NCBI GenBank assembly: GCA_000701625.1
Contig: KL370803.1
Coordinates: 189,206 to 253,205, forward strand
DNA: 64,000 nucleotides
Direction: 5' to 3'
Source: Lachnospiraceae bacterium MC2017
Lineage (GTDB): Bacteria > Bacillota > Clostridia > Lachnospirales > Lachnospiraceae
Below are positions 23,292-32,561 of this stretch, piece after piece. The number at the start of each line of letters is the position of its first letter. Position 1 is the stretch's first letter. Position numbers and translations under genes: made by a program. The notes beneath the pieces were generated by a model. The model was not told where the DNA came from and did not search any database. It saw nothing but the letters and a program-made list of their open reading frames with translations.

Positions 23292-24251
23292 CTACCTGGA
23301 AGCTCCTCCTCCTCCAAAGGAACCACCACCTCCGCTGTAACCTCCGCCACCGGATGATGAACCGGATCCTGAGCTCCAGGAATTCCATCCCCCAGAGCTT
23401 CGTGACGACCAGCCACCCCGATTTGATCCGCCGGAAAACATAGAGATTATTAGTCCGAAGAAAAACAAAATAAATCCAAATAAGCAAATTTCAGTACATA
23501 GAGCATTTCCGCAAGCCTCATATATCTGCGTAGTCATGGGCTTTTCATTTTTTATGATTTCCGGATCCGGATATTGTGCATCAGCAAAAGTACCCTGTGT
23601 CACGACATCACTACCATCATGCCAATCAGCCTGATATACTACTGAATCCGGTGCTTTTAATCCATATTCTTCGTATACTTTTTCTAAAACGGCTGTAAAA
23701 GTATTTCCTGCACATTCATTCCATCTGCCGTTTTCCTTTGCATCAACCGCATAATCATCAAGTATTCGTCCGGCTGCGCCGTCAGTGATCGCGCCTTCTA
23801 ATCCCCGACCTATTTCAAGGCGTACATGCGGATATGTTTCATGCGTTTCTATCAGAAACAAAACACCATTATCAAGTTCCGCATCACCGATTCCCCATTT
23901 ATTTGCAAGATGATTACTAAAAGTCTCTAAATCATCATTCTGCGTGTCCGGAACCGTAACAACTACGACCTGAGCCTTTGTTTTGTGGTATAGTGCAGCA
24001 GCTTCATCATAGATATATTGCTCTGTATACTCATTAAGAACTCCACTATAATCCTCGACAAAGAAATAACTTGTAGGATCCGGATAACTCGTGATGGTTA
24101 TCGTCTTATTTTTGAAATAGAAAAAAATAGACAATAAAACAAATACGACCACAAAGATCTTTCCCCAGTTACGACGCTCCGGCAGCCGGTCATAGATGCG
24201 ATCACCCATACTTTTCTTTCTTTTTGAGAAATCATACGTTCTTCTTCCCAC
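23292..24251 (-). CDS. TPM-domain membrane protein (YgcG-like)
   Basis: 319 residues. TM ~31-48, then the TPM domain ~60-215 (FVEDYSGVLNEYTEQYIYDE, QVVVVTVPDTQ, LANKWGIGDAELDNGVLFLIE, LEIGRGLEGAITDGAAGRI), a second TM ~252-270 and a low-complexity Gly/Ser tail ending SGGGGSFGGGGASR. TPM proteins are usually paired with LemA, as here, and are linked to membrane-protein turnover and photosystem repair in plants; the bacterial role is unsettled. The start is a GTG directly after the lemA stop, so translation is coupled. Confidence 0.88.
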   Translation of the reverse strand: MGRRTYDFSKRKKSMGDRIYDRLPERRNWGKIFVVVFVLLSIFFYFKNKTITITSYPDPTSYFFVEDYSGVLNEYTEQYIYDEAAALYHKTKAQVVVVTVPDTQNDDLETFSNHLANKWGIGDAELDNGVLFLIETHETYPHVRLEIGRGLEGAITDGAAGRILDDYAVDAKENGRWNECAGNTFTAVLEKVYEEYGLKAPDSVVYQADWHDGSDVVTQGTFADAQYPDPEIIKNEKPMTTQIYEACGNALCTEICLFGFILFFFGLIISMFSGGSNRGGWSSRSSGGWNSWSSGSGSSSGGGGYSGGGGSFGGGGASR

Positions 24252-24815
24252 TTAGAAACTCACCTCCGGAACATCTTTTGCAGATTCCTTTGCTTCAAAC
24301 AATTCTGATTTTTCAAAGCCGAACATATTTGCAAATAAAGCGCCCGGAAAAGTACGTATCGCTTTATTATATGTAGTTACTGCGGCATTGTATTCTTCTC
24401 TGGCATAAGAAATACGGTTTTCTGTACCGGCAAGCTCATCCATAAGACTCACATAAACTTTATCGGATTTTAATTCAGGATAGCTTTCTGCAATAGCGAT
24501 GAGCTTATTCAACGCACCTGACACCTCTGCATCAGCCTCTGATTTTTCAGCCACAGTATTTGCTTCCATCATTTTTTCACGAGCTTCTGTCACTTCGGTA
24601 AAGACTTCATTTTCATGATCTGTATAACCCTTTACAGTGTTTACCAGATTTGGGATAAGATCCGATCTTCTCTGCAGCTGTGTATCAATATTGGAATACT
24701 GCTGCTCCACAGCCGCCTGCTTACTTACCAGTGAATTGTACGATCCTACAAAAAATAGTACACATACAACTAAAACACCTACAACCACCAAAAATGATTT
24801 CGATCCGTTATTCAT
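24252..24815 (-). CDS. lemA: LemA family protein
   Basis: 187 residues: one N-terminal TM (~8-28), then a long helical bundle with the family motif VEQQYSNIDTQLQRRSDLIPNLV followed by VKGYTDHENEVF and AREEYNAAVTTYN. LemA proteins are membrane-anchored helical proteins of uncertain function that occur in operons with TPM-domain proteins. Well-formed start at 24815. Confidence 0.92.
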   Translation of the reverse strand: MNNGSKSFLVVVGVLVVCVLFFVGSYNSLVSKQAAVEQQYSNIDTQLQRRSDLIPNLVNTVKGYTDHENEVFTEVTEAREKMMEANTVAEKSEADAEVSGALNKLIAIAESYPELKSDKVYVSLMDELAGTENRISYAREEYNAAVTTYNKAIRTFPGALFANMFGFEKSELFEAKESAKDVPEVSF

Positions 24816-24990
24816 ATCTCCTCCACAATCTTTAATCTGTAAAAAGTGCCATACATCATTGCTTGCTACAAAAAATATAACATATATATCACTTTTTGTG
24901 CGGTAAAAGGGATGGATATAATGTACTCTTTTACATAATTAAAAAAGGCTTAAGAAAAACTACCATATCCATCGTAATTACTTATAAAAT

Positions 24991-25027
24991 CAAAAAACCA
25001 CCGGATCATTATTAAATCCGATGGTTT
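24991..25027 (-). terminator. Rho-independent terminator of the lipoprotein gene at 25111
   Basis: Minus strand AAACCATCGGAT (25016-25027) pairs with ATCCGGTGGTTT (24995-25006) through one G-U, then T6. The repeat at 25051-25108 separates it from the stop codon. Confidence 0.75.
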
Positions 25028-25050
25028 CTGTCGTAAATTATCAATTAAAT

Positions 25051-25108
25051 GTTACTGTTCACTCGCTTGCAGCTCGCTCACGTAACGGATTTTGCCAATT
25101 AAATCGCC
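25051..25108. repeat. Dispersed 58-bp repeat, copy 1
   Basis: Starts GTTACTGTTCACTCGCTTGC and ends at AAATCGCC, 2 bp from the lipoprotein stop codon. It is identical at 57 of 58 positions to 26534-26591, at the other end of the same gene. Confidence 0.85.
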
Positions 25109-25110
25109 TG

Positions 25111-26373
25111 TCAATCAAGCTTACTATAAAAGGAATCAATGTTTTCTTCCGGTAATGTGACCGGATCCCATCCATAATCCTGATAAGCAGTGATCGAAAG
25201 ATTATTCGCTGCCACATAATTTGCTATTATCTGCGCTCTTGTCTTTTCGAGAAGTTTGTCATCTTCTCCATCCTTCATAAAGGTATCATAATATTTTCCA
25301 AAGATCTTTTTGGCACTTTCTGTAAAACCGCTTCCATCCTCGGTAATATCCATGCCTGTGACCTCATATCCCGCATCAGTAGACTTGACATGCATTACAC
25401 CCGGATATGATCCTCCGGATGTGTTCTCCAGAGTATCACCATTCAGTTTATAATTAAAATACCAGAAATTTCCGTAAAGGAGTATGTCTTCTTTATTACT
25501 GTCATCTTCCGCTATGATCACCGGACAGGGGATTCCCACATCAGATGGCTCATAATGAGCGCCAAGCTCATCGATCATATACTTATAAACAACCGAGTAA
25601 AAAAGCTCCGGTCCCGGATATTCATACGCCGGAAGGACTGCTTCCGAAGAGGTCTCATCACCACCTACTGTTGAAAATCCGATAACTGTTGCCTTTTCGT
25701 ATTCTTCAAACAGCTCGTTGAATCTGGACTCAGCCTTTGCAGCATCATCGATCACTCCATCAACAGTTTCGAGCGAATATGTTTCGTTCCCATCCGTATC
25801 AAACTCGACAGAAGCCCTCTCTGTCATTACGAGCTCATTATCCTTAATTGTATAGGTGCTGATCCAGTGACCACTTGATACAAAGAGCTTTCCATCCTGT
25901 ATTGCCAACGGATACGCAGTACCTCCACAAACAACCTTACCGATTTCATACGGACCATCATCATTATATACAAACAATGCAGCATCAATTGCAGCCATAT
26001 TGCCGTCAAGATTGTCATACGTTCCACTGCTCACAAAGAAAACGTCAGTATCTCCAACTTTCTCATTCGCATATCCCATGCCATCAGAAAGCTTTTTATC
26101 AATTATCTGTGTAAAGGTATCGCATCCCTCTATATCGATATCCGGTGCGGTCTCCTCTGTTTCTTCAGCAATCGCTTCTGTGGACGCTGCCTCTGTTTCC
26201 GCTGCCTGTGATGCTTCTGTTTCTGAACCTGCTTCTACTTCCGATGTCTCTGCACTCGATGCAGCTACGGTTGATGCTGTAGTATCAGCACTCTGCGAGG
26301 CAACTGAACCACACGAACACGCAGATACAGTCATAACCCCGATCATAGTCAGTACAAGTAAACGCTTTTTCAT
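25111..26373 (-). CDS. Secreted lipoprotein with Ser/Thr/Glu-rich linker
   Basis: 420 residues. Signal peptide with lipobox VSAC (~19), then a ~60-residue low-complexity linker rich in S/T/A/E, then a globular part from ~78 (CDTFTQIIDKKLSDGMGYANEKVGD, VFFVSSGTYDN...) of mixed strands ending VTLPEENIDSFYSKLD. The globular family is common in Lachnospiraceae but uncharacterised; no enzyme motif is seen. It is bounded on both sides by near-identical 58-bp repeats, as a mobile or duplicated cassette might be. Confidence 0.7.
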   Translation of the reverse strand: MKKRLLVLTMIGVMTVSACSCGSVASQSADTTASTVAASSAETSEVEAGSETEASQAAETEAASTEAIAEETEETAPDIDIEGCDTFTQIIDKKLSDGMGYANEKVGDTDVFFVSSGTYDNLDGNMAAIDAALFVYNDDGPYEIGKVVCGGTAYPLAIQDGKLFVSSGHWISTYTIKDNELVMTERASVEFDTDGNETYSLETVDGVIDDAAKAESRFNELFEEYEKATVIGFSTVGGDETSSEAVLPAYEYPGPELFYSVVYKYMIDELGAHYEPSDVGIPCPVIIAEDDSNKEDILLYGNFWYFNYKLNGDTLENTSGGSYPGVMHVKSTDAGYEVTGMDITEDGSGFTESAKKIFGKYYDTFMKDGEDDKLLEKTRAQIIANYVAANNLSITAYQDYGWDPVTLPEENIDSFYSKLD

Positions 26374-26434
26374 TTCATTCTCCCCTTATCACATTTTTTA
26401 CAAAGTATCCAAGTTTATCGGATCCTTGGCTATA

Positions 26435-26462
26435 GAAAATCCCGAAGCAAAAACTTCGGGAT
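26435..26462 (-). terminator. Hairpin, terminator of the acyl-CoA ligase transcript
   Basis: ATCCCGAAG (26439-26447) pairs with CTTCGGGAT (26454-26462), 6-nt loop; on the minus strand it is followed by TTTTC. It lies between the ligase and the lipoprotein promoter region. Confidence 0.6.
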
Positions 26463-26533
26463 ATGTATATAATAATCTATGTATAAAAAAATTCAAGACA
26501 AAAAATTGTACTTTATATAAAGCAAATTCATGG

Positions 26534-26680
26534 GTTACTGTTCACTCGCTTCCAGCTCGCTCACGTAACGGATTTTGCCAATTAAATCGCCTCCGGCGAT
26601 GGGCAAAATCCAATGGCTTTTCATCTTTCTTGGTCGTAAACTCCGCAGCGTAGTGCTCCGTTTACGTGTGAACTGTTACA
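26534..26680. repeat. MITE-like dispersed repeat, full-length copy
   Basis: 147 bp bounded by GTTACTGTTCAC (26534-26545) and GTGAACTGTTAC (26669-26680), near-perfect inverted termini. The first 58 bp repeat 25051-25108. Inside is a nested hairpin: GGATTTTGCC (26570-26579) with 26601-26611 and ATCGCC/GGCGAT (26586-26600). The right end (GCTCCGTTTACGTGTGAA) recurs at 49349-49366 and, inverted, at 55912 onward. No ORF. Confidence 0.75.
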
Positions 26681-26692
26681 TTAATGGTTGCT

Positions 26693-28168
26693 TTATCTGT
26701 TTATCAGCTTCTTCCTCTGAAGCTTTCCATTGGATGTTCTCGGGATTTCATCTATGAACTCAATGATCTTCGGCACCTTATTTCCATCCAGTTCTTTCTT
26801 TAGGAACTGTCTATAGCCATCGAGATCAAAACTGTCCTCTGTTCCATCTACTGCGATGAAAAGCTTCGGAACCTGTCCCTGAATGTTGTCAGGCGCAGGA
26901 ACAACAGCACAATCTGCTACTCCTTCAAATTTCCTTGCAACGCTTTCGATCTCGTCAGGACTGATCTTTATTCCTGCGCAATTGATGACATCATCTTCAC
27001 GTCCAAGGCAATATACAAAGCCCTCAGCATCACGGAAACCAAGGTCGTTTGTATAGATATACTTTCCGTCGGAAGCCTGTGCTGTGAGATCCGGTGCATT
27101 CAGATACTCTTTCATGTTCTGTGGACCGCCTGTTGCGATAAATCCAGGATTCTCACGCGTTGCTTCAATCTTATTATGCTCTTTATCAACAAAGATAAAC
27201 TCTGCATTTTTTGAAGGATGACCGATACACTGGGGGCGCTCAACACCATCATTAAAATTCAGCGCACAAGTACGACCGGATTCTGTAGATCCATAGAAAT
27301 TGTAGAGTCTTGTCTTCGGCAACAACTTGCAGAGACGCTTCTTATCTTCTTCTACAAGCGGTGCGCTTCCGAGCTCAATGTAATCAAGCTGATCCTTATA
27401 TTCTCCAAGTGTATCATCCGTAAGCTGGAACAATGCACTAAGGATGGAAGGCGCCATATCTATCGCTGTACATTTATATGTATCAAGAAGGTTGTAGAAA
27501 GCCTTTGCCATCAGAACACCATTCGAAAATACGCAGCCGTTTCCATAGTAAGTATTTGAATATACTGTACGTATACCGTGACTATGCGACAGAGGCATAG
27601 GGATAAGTTCGATATTTCCGGACTTCATTTCTGTATTAAGTCCGATATTTTCTGCGATCGCCACATTATTTCTGTGTGTGATCACGATTCCCTTTGATTT
27701 ACCGGTAGTACCTGTAGAGAAAAGATACTCTGCTACATCATCGAGTTCCGGAAATACAGGGTCTGTAAGAGCCTCAGAAGGATCGATATCATATACTGTT
27801 TTAAGATCCATAAACGGCAATATACCTGTATTTGCTTTTTTATTACCAATGATCATGGACGCCTTTGAATCTGCAGATATTTCTGCAATTCTTGCTTCAC
27901 TTGCGCCCTTTTCAATAGGAACTGCAATAAATCCTGCAAGCTGTATCGCAAAAACAGATGCTACATAAGCGCAGTCCTGTGTGCAATAAGCCATGATCGC
28001 GCTCTTTTCCGGAAGCTCCGACATATTTCTCAGATGTCCTGCGATCTTCCGGATGAGTTCCCATCCTTCTTTATAAGTCAGGCTCTTTTTGCTGTCAGCC
28101 ATCATCAGTCTGTCGCAATGTTCTTTATCCGCTGCATATATAGAAATCTTTTCTAAAATCGTACTCAC
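26693..28168 (-). CDS. AMP-dependent acyl-CoA ligase / synthetase
   Basis: 491 residues of the ANL (acyl-CoA synthetase/adenylation) superfamily: the P-loop-like FSTGTTGKSKGIVITH (~150), YGSTESGR (~290), YTNDLGFRD and the C-terminal GREDDVINCAGIKISPDEIE hinge with catalytic Lys in TSNGKLQRKK. It activates a carboxylic acid to acyl-AMP; with no carrier-protein or NRPS genes nearby, the acid is unknown. The start is a GTG at 28168 (AAAGAGGT 7 nt upstream), not the ATG at 28204 that lacks a site. Confidence 0.88.
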   Translation of the reverse strand: MSTILEKISIYAADKEHCDRLMMADSKKSLTYKEGWELIRKIAGHLRNMSELPEKSAIMAYCTQDCAYVASVFAIQLAGFIAVPIEKGASEARIAEISADSKASMIIGNKKANTGILPFMDLKTVYDIDPSEALTDPVFPELDDVAEYLFSTGTTGKSKGIVITHRNNVAIAENIGLNTEMKSGNIELIPMPLSHSHGIRTVYSNTYYGNGCVFSNGVLMAKAFYNLLDTYKCTAIDMAPSILSALFQLTDDTLGEYKDQLDYIELGSAPLVEEDKKRLCKLLPKTRLYNFYGSTESGRTCALNFNDGVERPQCIGHPSKNAEFIFVDKEHNKIEATRENPGFIATGGPQNMKEYLNAPDLTAQASDGKYIYTNDLGFRDAEGFVYCLGREDDVINCAGIKISPDEIESVARKFEGVADCAVVPAPDNIQGQVPKLFIAVDGTEDSFDLDGYRQFLKKELDGNKVPKIIEFIDEIPRTSNGKLQRKKLINR

Positions 28169-28304
28169 GTTTATACCTCTTTCATTTGATTTATCTGCAC
28201 GCAAAATTCATCAAATCAATTAACCCCAAACGCGCACAGCTTTTTAATTATACCATCAAAATCTGACCACAGAAACCTTGATGCGTTTATTTCGCATTTG
28301 ATCA

Positions 28305-28339
28305 TTATTATAACAGAGATAGCACCTATGTTATAATAA
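28305..28339 (+). promoter_or_regulatory. Palindrome with TATAAT upstream of the Xer gene
   Basis: TTATTATAAC (28305-28314) and its complement 28330-28339 flank 15 nt; the right arm contains TATAAT (28332-28337), 65 nt before the start codon. No good -35. Likely promoter/operator of the recombinase. Confidence 0.45.
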
Positions 28340-28400
28340 ATATGATATCAGGAGAAAACATACAAACTCCGATAATTCCAGCAAACTAAGGAACAAATTT

Positions 28401-29453
28401 ATGTCAGATTATAAAAAAATAAAGAATTATGAAGTACGCCAAAAAGCGAATAAGATAATAGAGAAACTGCCGGATTATGTTCATGATTACTTTCTGGAGA
28501 GAGAGATCCGTCTCAGTGCCATGTCAATCTATTCCTATGCGAATCAGCTCCAGACTTTCTTTAATTTTCTGATTGAACACAATCCTGCGCTTTCTAATAA
28601 AACGGCATCCGAGATCAGTCTCGACGATCTGAATATGCTGAACGACCGTGACGTGGTGGAATTTATGCACTATCTCAGGAATTACCCCGAAAAGCGACCG
28701 GACGGTACAGTGCGTTTCGTTGAGTGCACACCTGTGACAATCCAGCATTATACCGTTGCACTCAATACATTCTGGAAATATCTGGTTGTCCGCCACATGA
28801 TTGATTCCAATCCTATCGAGCTCATTACCCGTGCCAAGCTCCCTAAGCAGGAAGTTATATACCTTGACAAAGATCGACGTGATCAGTTTTTAGATGCTGT
28901 GGAGAGCGGTGACGGGCTTAACGACCGGCAGGCAAAGTTTCATGAAAAGAATGGTCCTCGTGACCTGGCGATCATGAATGTTTTCCTTTCAACCGGAATC
29001 CGAGTATCCGAACTTGTTGGAATGGATATAAACGATATAGATTTCGAAAAACACAGCATCAATGTTTTTAGAAAAGGCGGAAATTTCGATAGGGTGTTCT
29101 TTAGTGATAAGGCCGAATTCTATCTAAAACAGTATCTGGATGTGCGAGAAGAATTGTACGAACCGGATGAAAAAGAACGCGCTGTATTCTTAAACAGAAG
29201 CGGAAAAAGAATAAGCGTGCGTTCTGTTCAATTAATGGTAAAAAAATACATAAACGCTTCCATGCCATCAGAAGCTGAGCGGATAACCCCGCATAAACTA
29301 AGATCAACTTATGCTGAAACCATGCTGAAGGCTACCGGTGGCGACCTGGAAAAAGTCCAAAAGCTCCTCGGTCACTCTTCCATCACTTCTACGACTCATT
29401 ACGTAGACAGTACCGAAGCAGAAAAGGCATCTGTAAGAAATCTTTCTCAATAA
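28401..29453 (+). CDS. Tyrosine recombinase XerC/XerD-type
   Basis: 350 residues. SAM-like N-terminal domain ~15-130, catalytic domain ~155-350 with the full set: Arg in STGIRVSELVG, Lys in VFRKGGNFD, HKLR in TPHKLRSTYAE, His in GHSSI and the nucleophile Tyr in THYVDS. It is somewhat longer than XerC/D (~300), like the single XerC/A-type recombinase of many Lachnospiraceae. No phage or plasmid genes adjoin it, so a chromosome dimer resolution role is more likely than phage integration. Confidence 0.9.
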   Translation: MSDYKKIKNYEVRQKANKIIEKLPDYVHDYFLEREIRLSAMSIYSYANQLQTFFNFLIEHNPALSNKTASEISLDDLNMLNDRDVVEFMHYLRNYPEKRPDGTVRFVECTPVTIQHYTVALNTFWKYLVVRHMIDSNPIELITRAKLPKQEVIYLDKDRRDQFLDAVESGDGLNDRQAKFHEKNGPRDLAIMNVFLSTGIRVSELVGMDINDIDFEKHSINVFRKGGNFDRVFFSDKAEFYLKQYLDVREELYEPDEKERAVFLNRSGKRISVRSVQLMVKKYINASMPSEAERITPHKLRSTYAETMLKATGGDLEKVQKLLGHSSITSTTHYVDSTEAEKASVRNLSQ

Positions 29454-29483
29454 AAATCCAACATAATATCTATCCTATTACAC

Positions 29484-29519
29484 GAAATGCGTGAACTTCA
29501 GCAGAAGCTCACGCATTTC
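29484..29519. terminator. Bidirectional terminator between convergent genes
   Basis: 11-bp stem GAAATGCGTGA (29484-29494) with 29509-29519 and an inner CTTC/GAAG. It lies between the recombinase (plus) and glycosyltransferase (minus) 3' ends. Confidence 0.75.
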
Positions 29520-29521
29520 CA

Positions 29522-30970
29522 TTATACCTTAGGGATTTCTCCATCCTTTATGGCTTTTATACCGGATACAATGTTTTCAAGAGCATTGTGCCTCCAGAAA
29601 TCATCTGAATACTTTAATTCTGTATCCATCTTCCTATTTTGGATCAGCTTTGCAAGTTCTTCTGCATTATTAAAGAACTGTGCATGTCCGGATTCAACAA
29701 GCGGTCTCATGCAATATGCTTTAGGAATATCCCAGATGTAGGTTTCCAACAAGAAGCTTTTTCCTTCATATATCGCTGTTGACTCTACACCAACCTGCAT
29801 ACTGCATTCCGAAAAAAGATTATAAAGTGATGTGGAATTATCTGAAATAACTTCAACTCCCGAGTCTTTAAGTGTGCCATATCTTTCGCGCCAGATTGAA
29901 TATTCCACAGGGTGAAGCTTAAAAATCACCCGCAGCTCAGGCATTAATTTCTTTAGCTTTACGGCAACTTCCGACATCATCTTTCCATACTTTAAACTGG
30001 ACAAAAATATGATGGAGTTTTTATCATGTTTCCAGTTTTCTATCGGAAATTCTTTCATCAATATATCATGATAGGGAAAACCCATAGGACATAAATGATC
30101 TTCCGGAATCGGAAGCTGCCAGGTATCTGACCAGGATCTGCCAAAGGTGAAATACCATTTTGGATACTGTTTCACTCTCGCATTCTTCGGAAACCATACC
30201 GTAGTTGTACCTATTCCATGCTGAAGCTCTATGGTTTCTATTCCACGATCAGCAGCAATCTCATTTATGATCTGGGTGTCAAAGCTTCCGCCAACAACTT
30301 CAACGATAACCTTGGGTTTAATTTTATCAAGCATCTTCTTAAATGCTTTTTTTCTGTAACGGTACATAAAGTACAGCACGGTAGCTCTTTCAGAAAAAAG
30401 GTCTATATCCGGATGCAGACCGTAGTTCTCGATAAGATCCTTGAAAGGTCCTGCCATTTCATTACGGATCGTTCTTTTTACTCTTTTATACCAACCCGGT
30501 CTGAAATACTTCATTAAATAACGATAGATATAACTCAGATTACTGATCCTGTCTGCATATATCAGATTCTTGGTATATACCTCGTCTGCTTTATATTTTC
30601 CATATCCCAGACGCTGTAACGTAACTGAACCCGAGAAATGATCCGCAACAAAATCTGTGTATATTGAAACAAACTTCCCATCGATCTTCTGACGTCTTGT
30701 ATGACAGACAAACATGACATCTGAATGATTTTTCGGAATTTTAGGCATTGGCGCAAATATCATAAGAGCCTGCTTAATTTTATCAACGAGACTTGCCTTG
30801 GAAGAGTTTTTCATATTTGTATAAAAAACAGGTTCCATCTCTGTTATCTCATCTTCAAACGACTTAAACATATCGCGCCGCATAAAGTTCCAGTACTTAA
30901 ATCCATCTATTTCCTGATTATTAAGGAGACCATGTTCGATCTCCCAGTCATTAAATCTTTCCTTACCCAT
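29522..30970 (-). CDS. Putative surface polysaccharide / teichoic-type glycosyltransferase
   Basis: 482 residues. The C-terminal half has the GT-B-like signature of capsule and teichoic acid transferases: IETIELQHGIGTT, YFTFGRSWSD, VIFKLHPVEYSIW and the nucleotide-site helix VGVESTAIYEGKSFL. The N-terminal ~200 residues are less typical, with SDVMFVCHTRRQKIDGKF. It shares a locus with a flippase (30989), so it probably builds a cell-surface glycan that the flippase exports. Donor and acceptor cannot be told. Confidence 0.7.
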   Translation of the reverse strand: MGKERFNDWEIEHGLLNNQEIDGFKYWNFMRRDMFKSFEDEITEMEPVFYTNMKNSSKASLVDKIKQALMIFAPMPKIPKNHSDVMFVCHTRRQKIDGKFVSIYTDFVADHFSGSVTLQRLGYGKYKADEVYTKNLIYADRISNLSYIYRYLMKYFRPGWYKRVKRTIRNEMAGPFKDLIENYGLHPDIDLFSERATVLYFMYRYRKKAFKKMLDKIKPKVIVEVVGGSFDTQIINEIAADRGIETIELQHGIGTTTVWFPKNARVKQYPKWYFTFGRSWSDTWQLPIPEDHLCPMGFPYHDILMKEFPIENWKHDKNSIIFLSSLKYGKMMSEVAVKLKKLMPELRVIFKLHPVEYSIWRERYGTLKDSGVEVISDNSTSLYNLFSECSMQVGVESTAIYEGKSFLLETYIWDIPKAYCMRPLVESGHAQFFNNAEELAKLIQNRKMDTELKYSDDFWRHNALENIVSGIKAIKDGEIPKV

Positions 30971-30988
30971 ATTTTTTCCTTATCCAGA

Positions 30989-32407
30989 TCAACGAAAATC
31001 TGCTCCCGGCTTAAAAGTAATATATAGCTTCCAAAGAAGCCCTGCTCCTACGATTCCCAAAACAACTATCGCTCCGTACCGCACTACCTTATTCAAATAC
31101 AATATCTGCGATGCGATCCCGACGATCATCATAATAAACATGCACGCAAACGTAAACACATTATCATACATATAAACAAGGTTTAACCGCTTTGATACAA
31201 AGTAGTGTATAAGAAGCAGCAAGATAAAGCTTGCTAAAGTCGTATATGCAGCTGCCTGATAACCAAATATTGGTATAAAGATCAGATTTGTAATGAAATT
31301 GAAGCCGGCTGAAACCAATGTACCCACAGAGGCAATACCCGTCTTTTTTTCATACTGCTCTACATTGATGTAAAGATTATATGCAAACTTAAAACCATAT
31401 CCGATCATTACCGGCGCAATGAGATAAACAGAACTTGCATACTCTTTTCCACCGATAAACCTTACAAGCTCCGGTGCGATAAGGATCATTCCCTCAACAG
31501 CAACGGCGAAAGTCAGTATATATACTTTATTGACCTTTTTTATGATCTCATAGTCTTTTGCGTGAAGTTTTTCATAAAGCCACGGGCACATAGCACTATT
31601 AAACGAAGTCTGGAGTGTCGCAACCAGCATTCCCAATGAATACGCAATGGTATAGATCGCATTCGCCTCTGAACCAACCAGCTTCGTTATCATGATCTTA
31701 TCAGAAGAACCAAGTATAACATTAGCTAAGAGATGCGGTATTATCGGCATCGTGAAAGTCAGCGCGAACTTCCAGTATTCTTTATTATAAAAAGTCTTAC
31801 CCTTAAACAGGACCACAAAGAAAAAGATGATATAGATTATTATATTTGGAACAAACGCACCGTAAATCCTACCAAAAAGCTTATCATCCAGATGAAGTAC
31901 CAAAAGTACAGCGATCGCTGTAGATATAATTGTGGATGACAATGATACAAACACAAAGAACTTATATTTATACTCAAACCGGTGCTTTATCTGCATCATA
32001 TCCAGCGCCGGCGAAAAGATCAGTACCAAGAAAATAATGTGTATATACCGCATGTCCATATCAAATACGGTTTCAAAAAAATGCGGAAACAACAACACTA
32101 TCCCATAAAGAACAGCCGAATAAACCGAACCTAAGAATACAACTGATGAGAGATATCCATCGAAATCATCCTCAAATTCATACTTTGCTCTGGCAACTGA
32201 TGAATATAGATGCAGTGTTCCGACAATTGCCAGTATACTAAGCCAACTATTAAAATTACCAACTGTTCCGAAATCCTTTTTTAACAGTAGTCTGGAAAAA
32301 ATAGGGGTTGTAAGGAAACTAAGCCCTTTTATAAGAAAATTACAAACTGTATACCAAATACCGGCCTTTAACGAATCTACAGAATTGTTTTTTACTTTCT
32401 GTGCCAT
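30989..32407 (-). CDS. Polysaccharide flippase (Wzx/RfbX-like, MOP superfamily)
   Basis: 472 residues, ~12-14 hydrophobic helices, beginning SLKAGIWYTVCNFLIKGLSFLTTPIFSRLL, the usual polysaccharide-biosynthesis protein start. Later GSSDKIMITKLVGSEANAIYTIAYSLG is typical of MOP flippases. It would flip lipid-linked oligosaccharides across the membrane. ATG 32407 was chosen because AAAGGAC lies 6 nt upstream; the ATG at 32437 has no site. 18 bp separate it from the glycosyltransferase, so both form one operon. Confidence 0.88.
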   Translation of the reverse strand: MAQKVKNNSVDSLKAGIWYTVCNFLIKGLSFLTTPIFSRLLLKKDFGTVGNFNSWLSILAIVGTLHLYSSVARAKYEFEDDFDGYLSSVVFLGSVYSAVLYGIVLLFPHFFETVFDMDMRYIHIIFLVLIFSPALDMMQIKHRFEYKYKFFVFVSLSSTIISTAIAVLLVLHLDDKLFGRIYGAFVPNIIIYIIFFFVVLFKGKTFYNKEYWKFALTFTMPIIPHLLANVILGSSDKIMITKLVGSEANAIYTIAYSLGMLVATLQTSFNSAMCPWLYEKLHAKDYEIIKKVNKVYILTFAVAVEGMILIAPELVRFIGGKEYASSVYLIAPVMIGYGFKFAYNLYINVEQYEKKTGIASVGTLVSAGFNFITNLIFIPIFGYQAAAYTTLASFILLLLIHYFVSKRLNLVYMYDNVFTFACMFIMMIVGIASQILYLNKVVRYGAIVVLGIVGAGLLWKLYITFKPGADFR

Positions 32408-32520
32408 TATTATGTCCTTTACTATTCTGATAATCAAAACCTGTTACGTGAAAATGCAGGCAACTTATAAAATAACACAGAATAATGTTTTTATCCATCA
32501 AAGAAAAATAGGTCATAACA

Positions 32521-32558
32521 AAAGGCGCCCATGAGTAATCAACCCCACTGACGCCTTT
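32521..32558 (-). terminator. Terminator of the GGDEF-EAL gene
   Basis: Minus strand AAAGGCG (32552-32558) pairs with CGCCTTT (32521-32527) and is followed by TGTTATG. Stem only 7 bp, long loop. Confidence 0.5.
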
Positions 32559-32561
32559 ATT

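Noticed and set aside
28401-29453. Phage or ICE integrase
   Set aside because: Neighbours are housekeeping or surface genes and no att site, phage or conjugation gene adjoins; Xer role is more likely.
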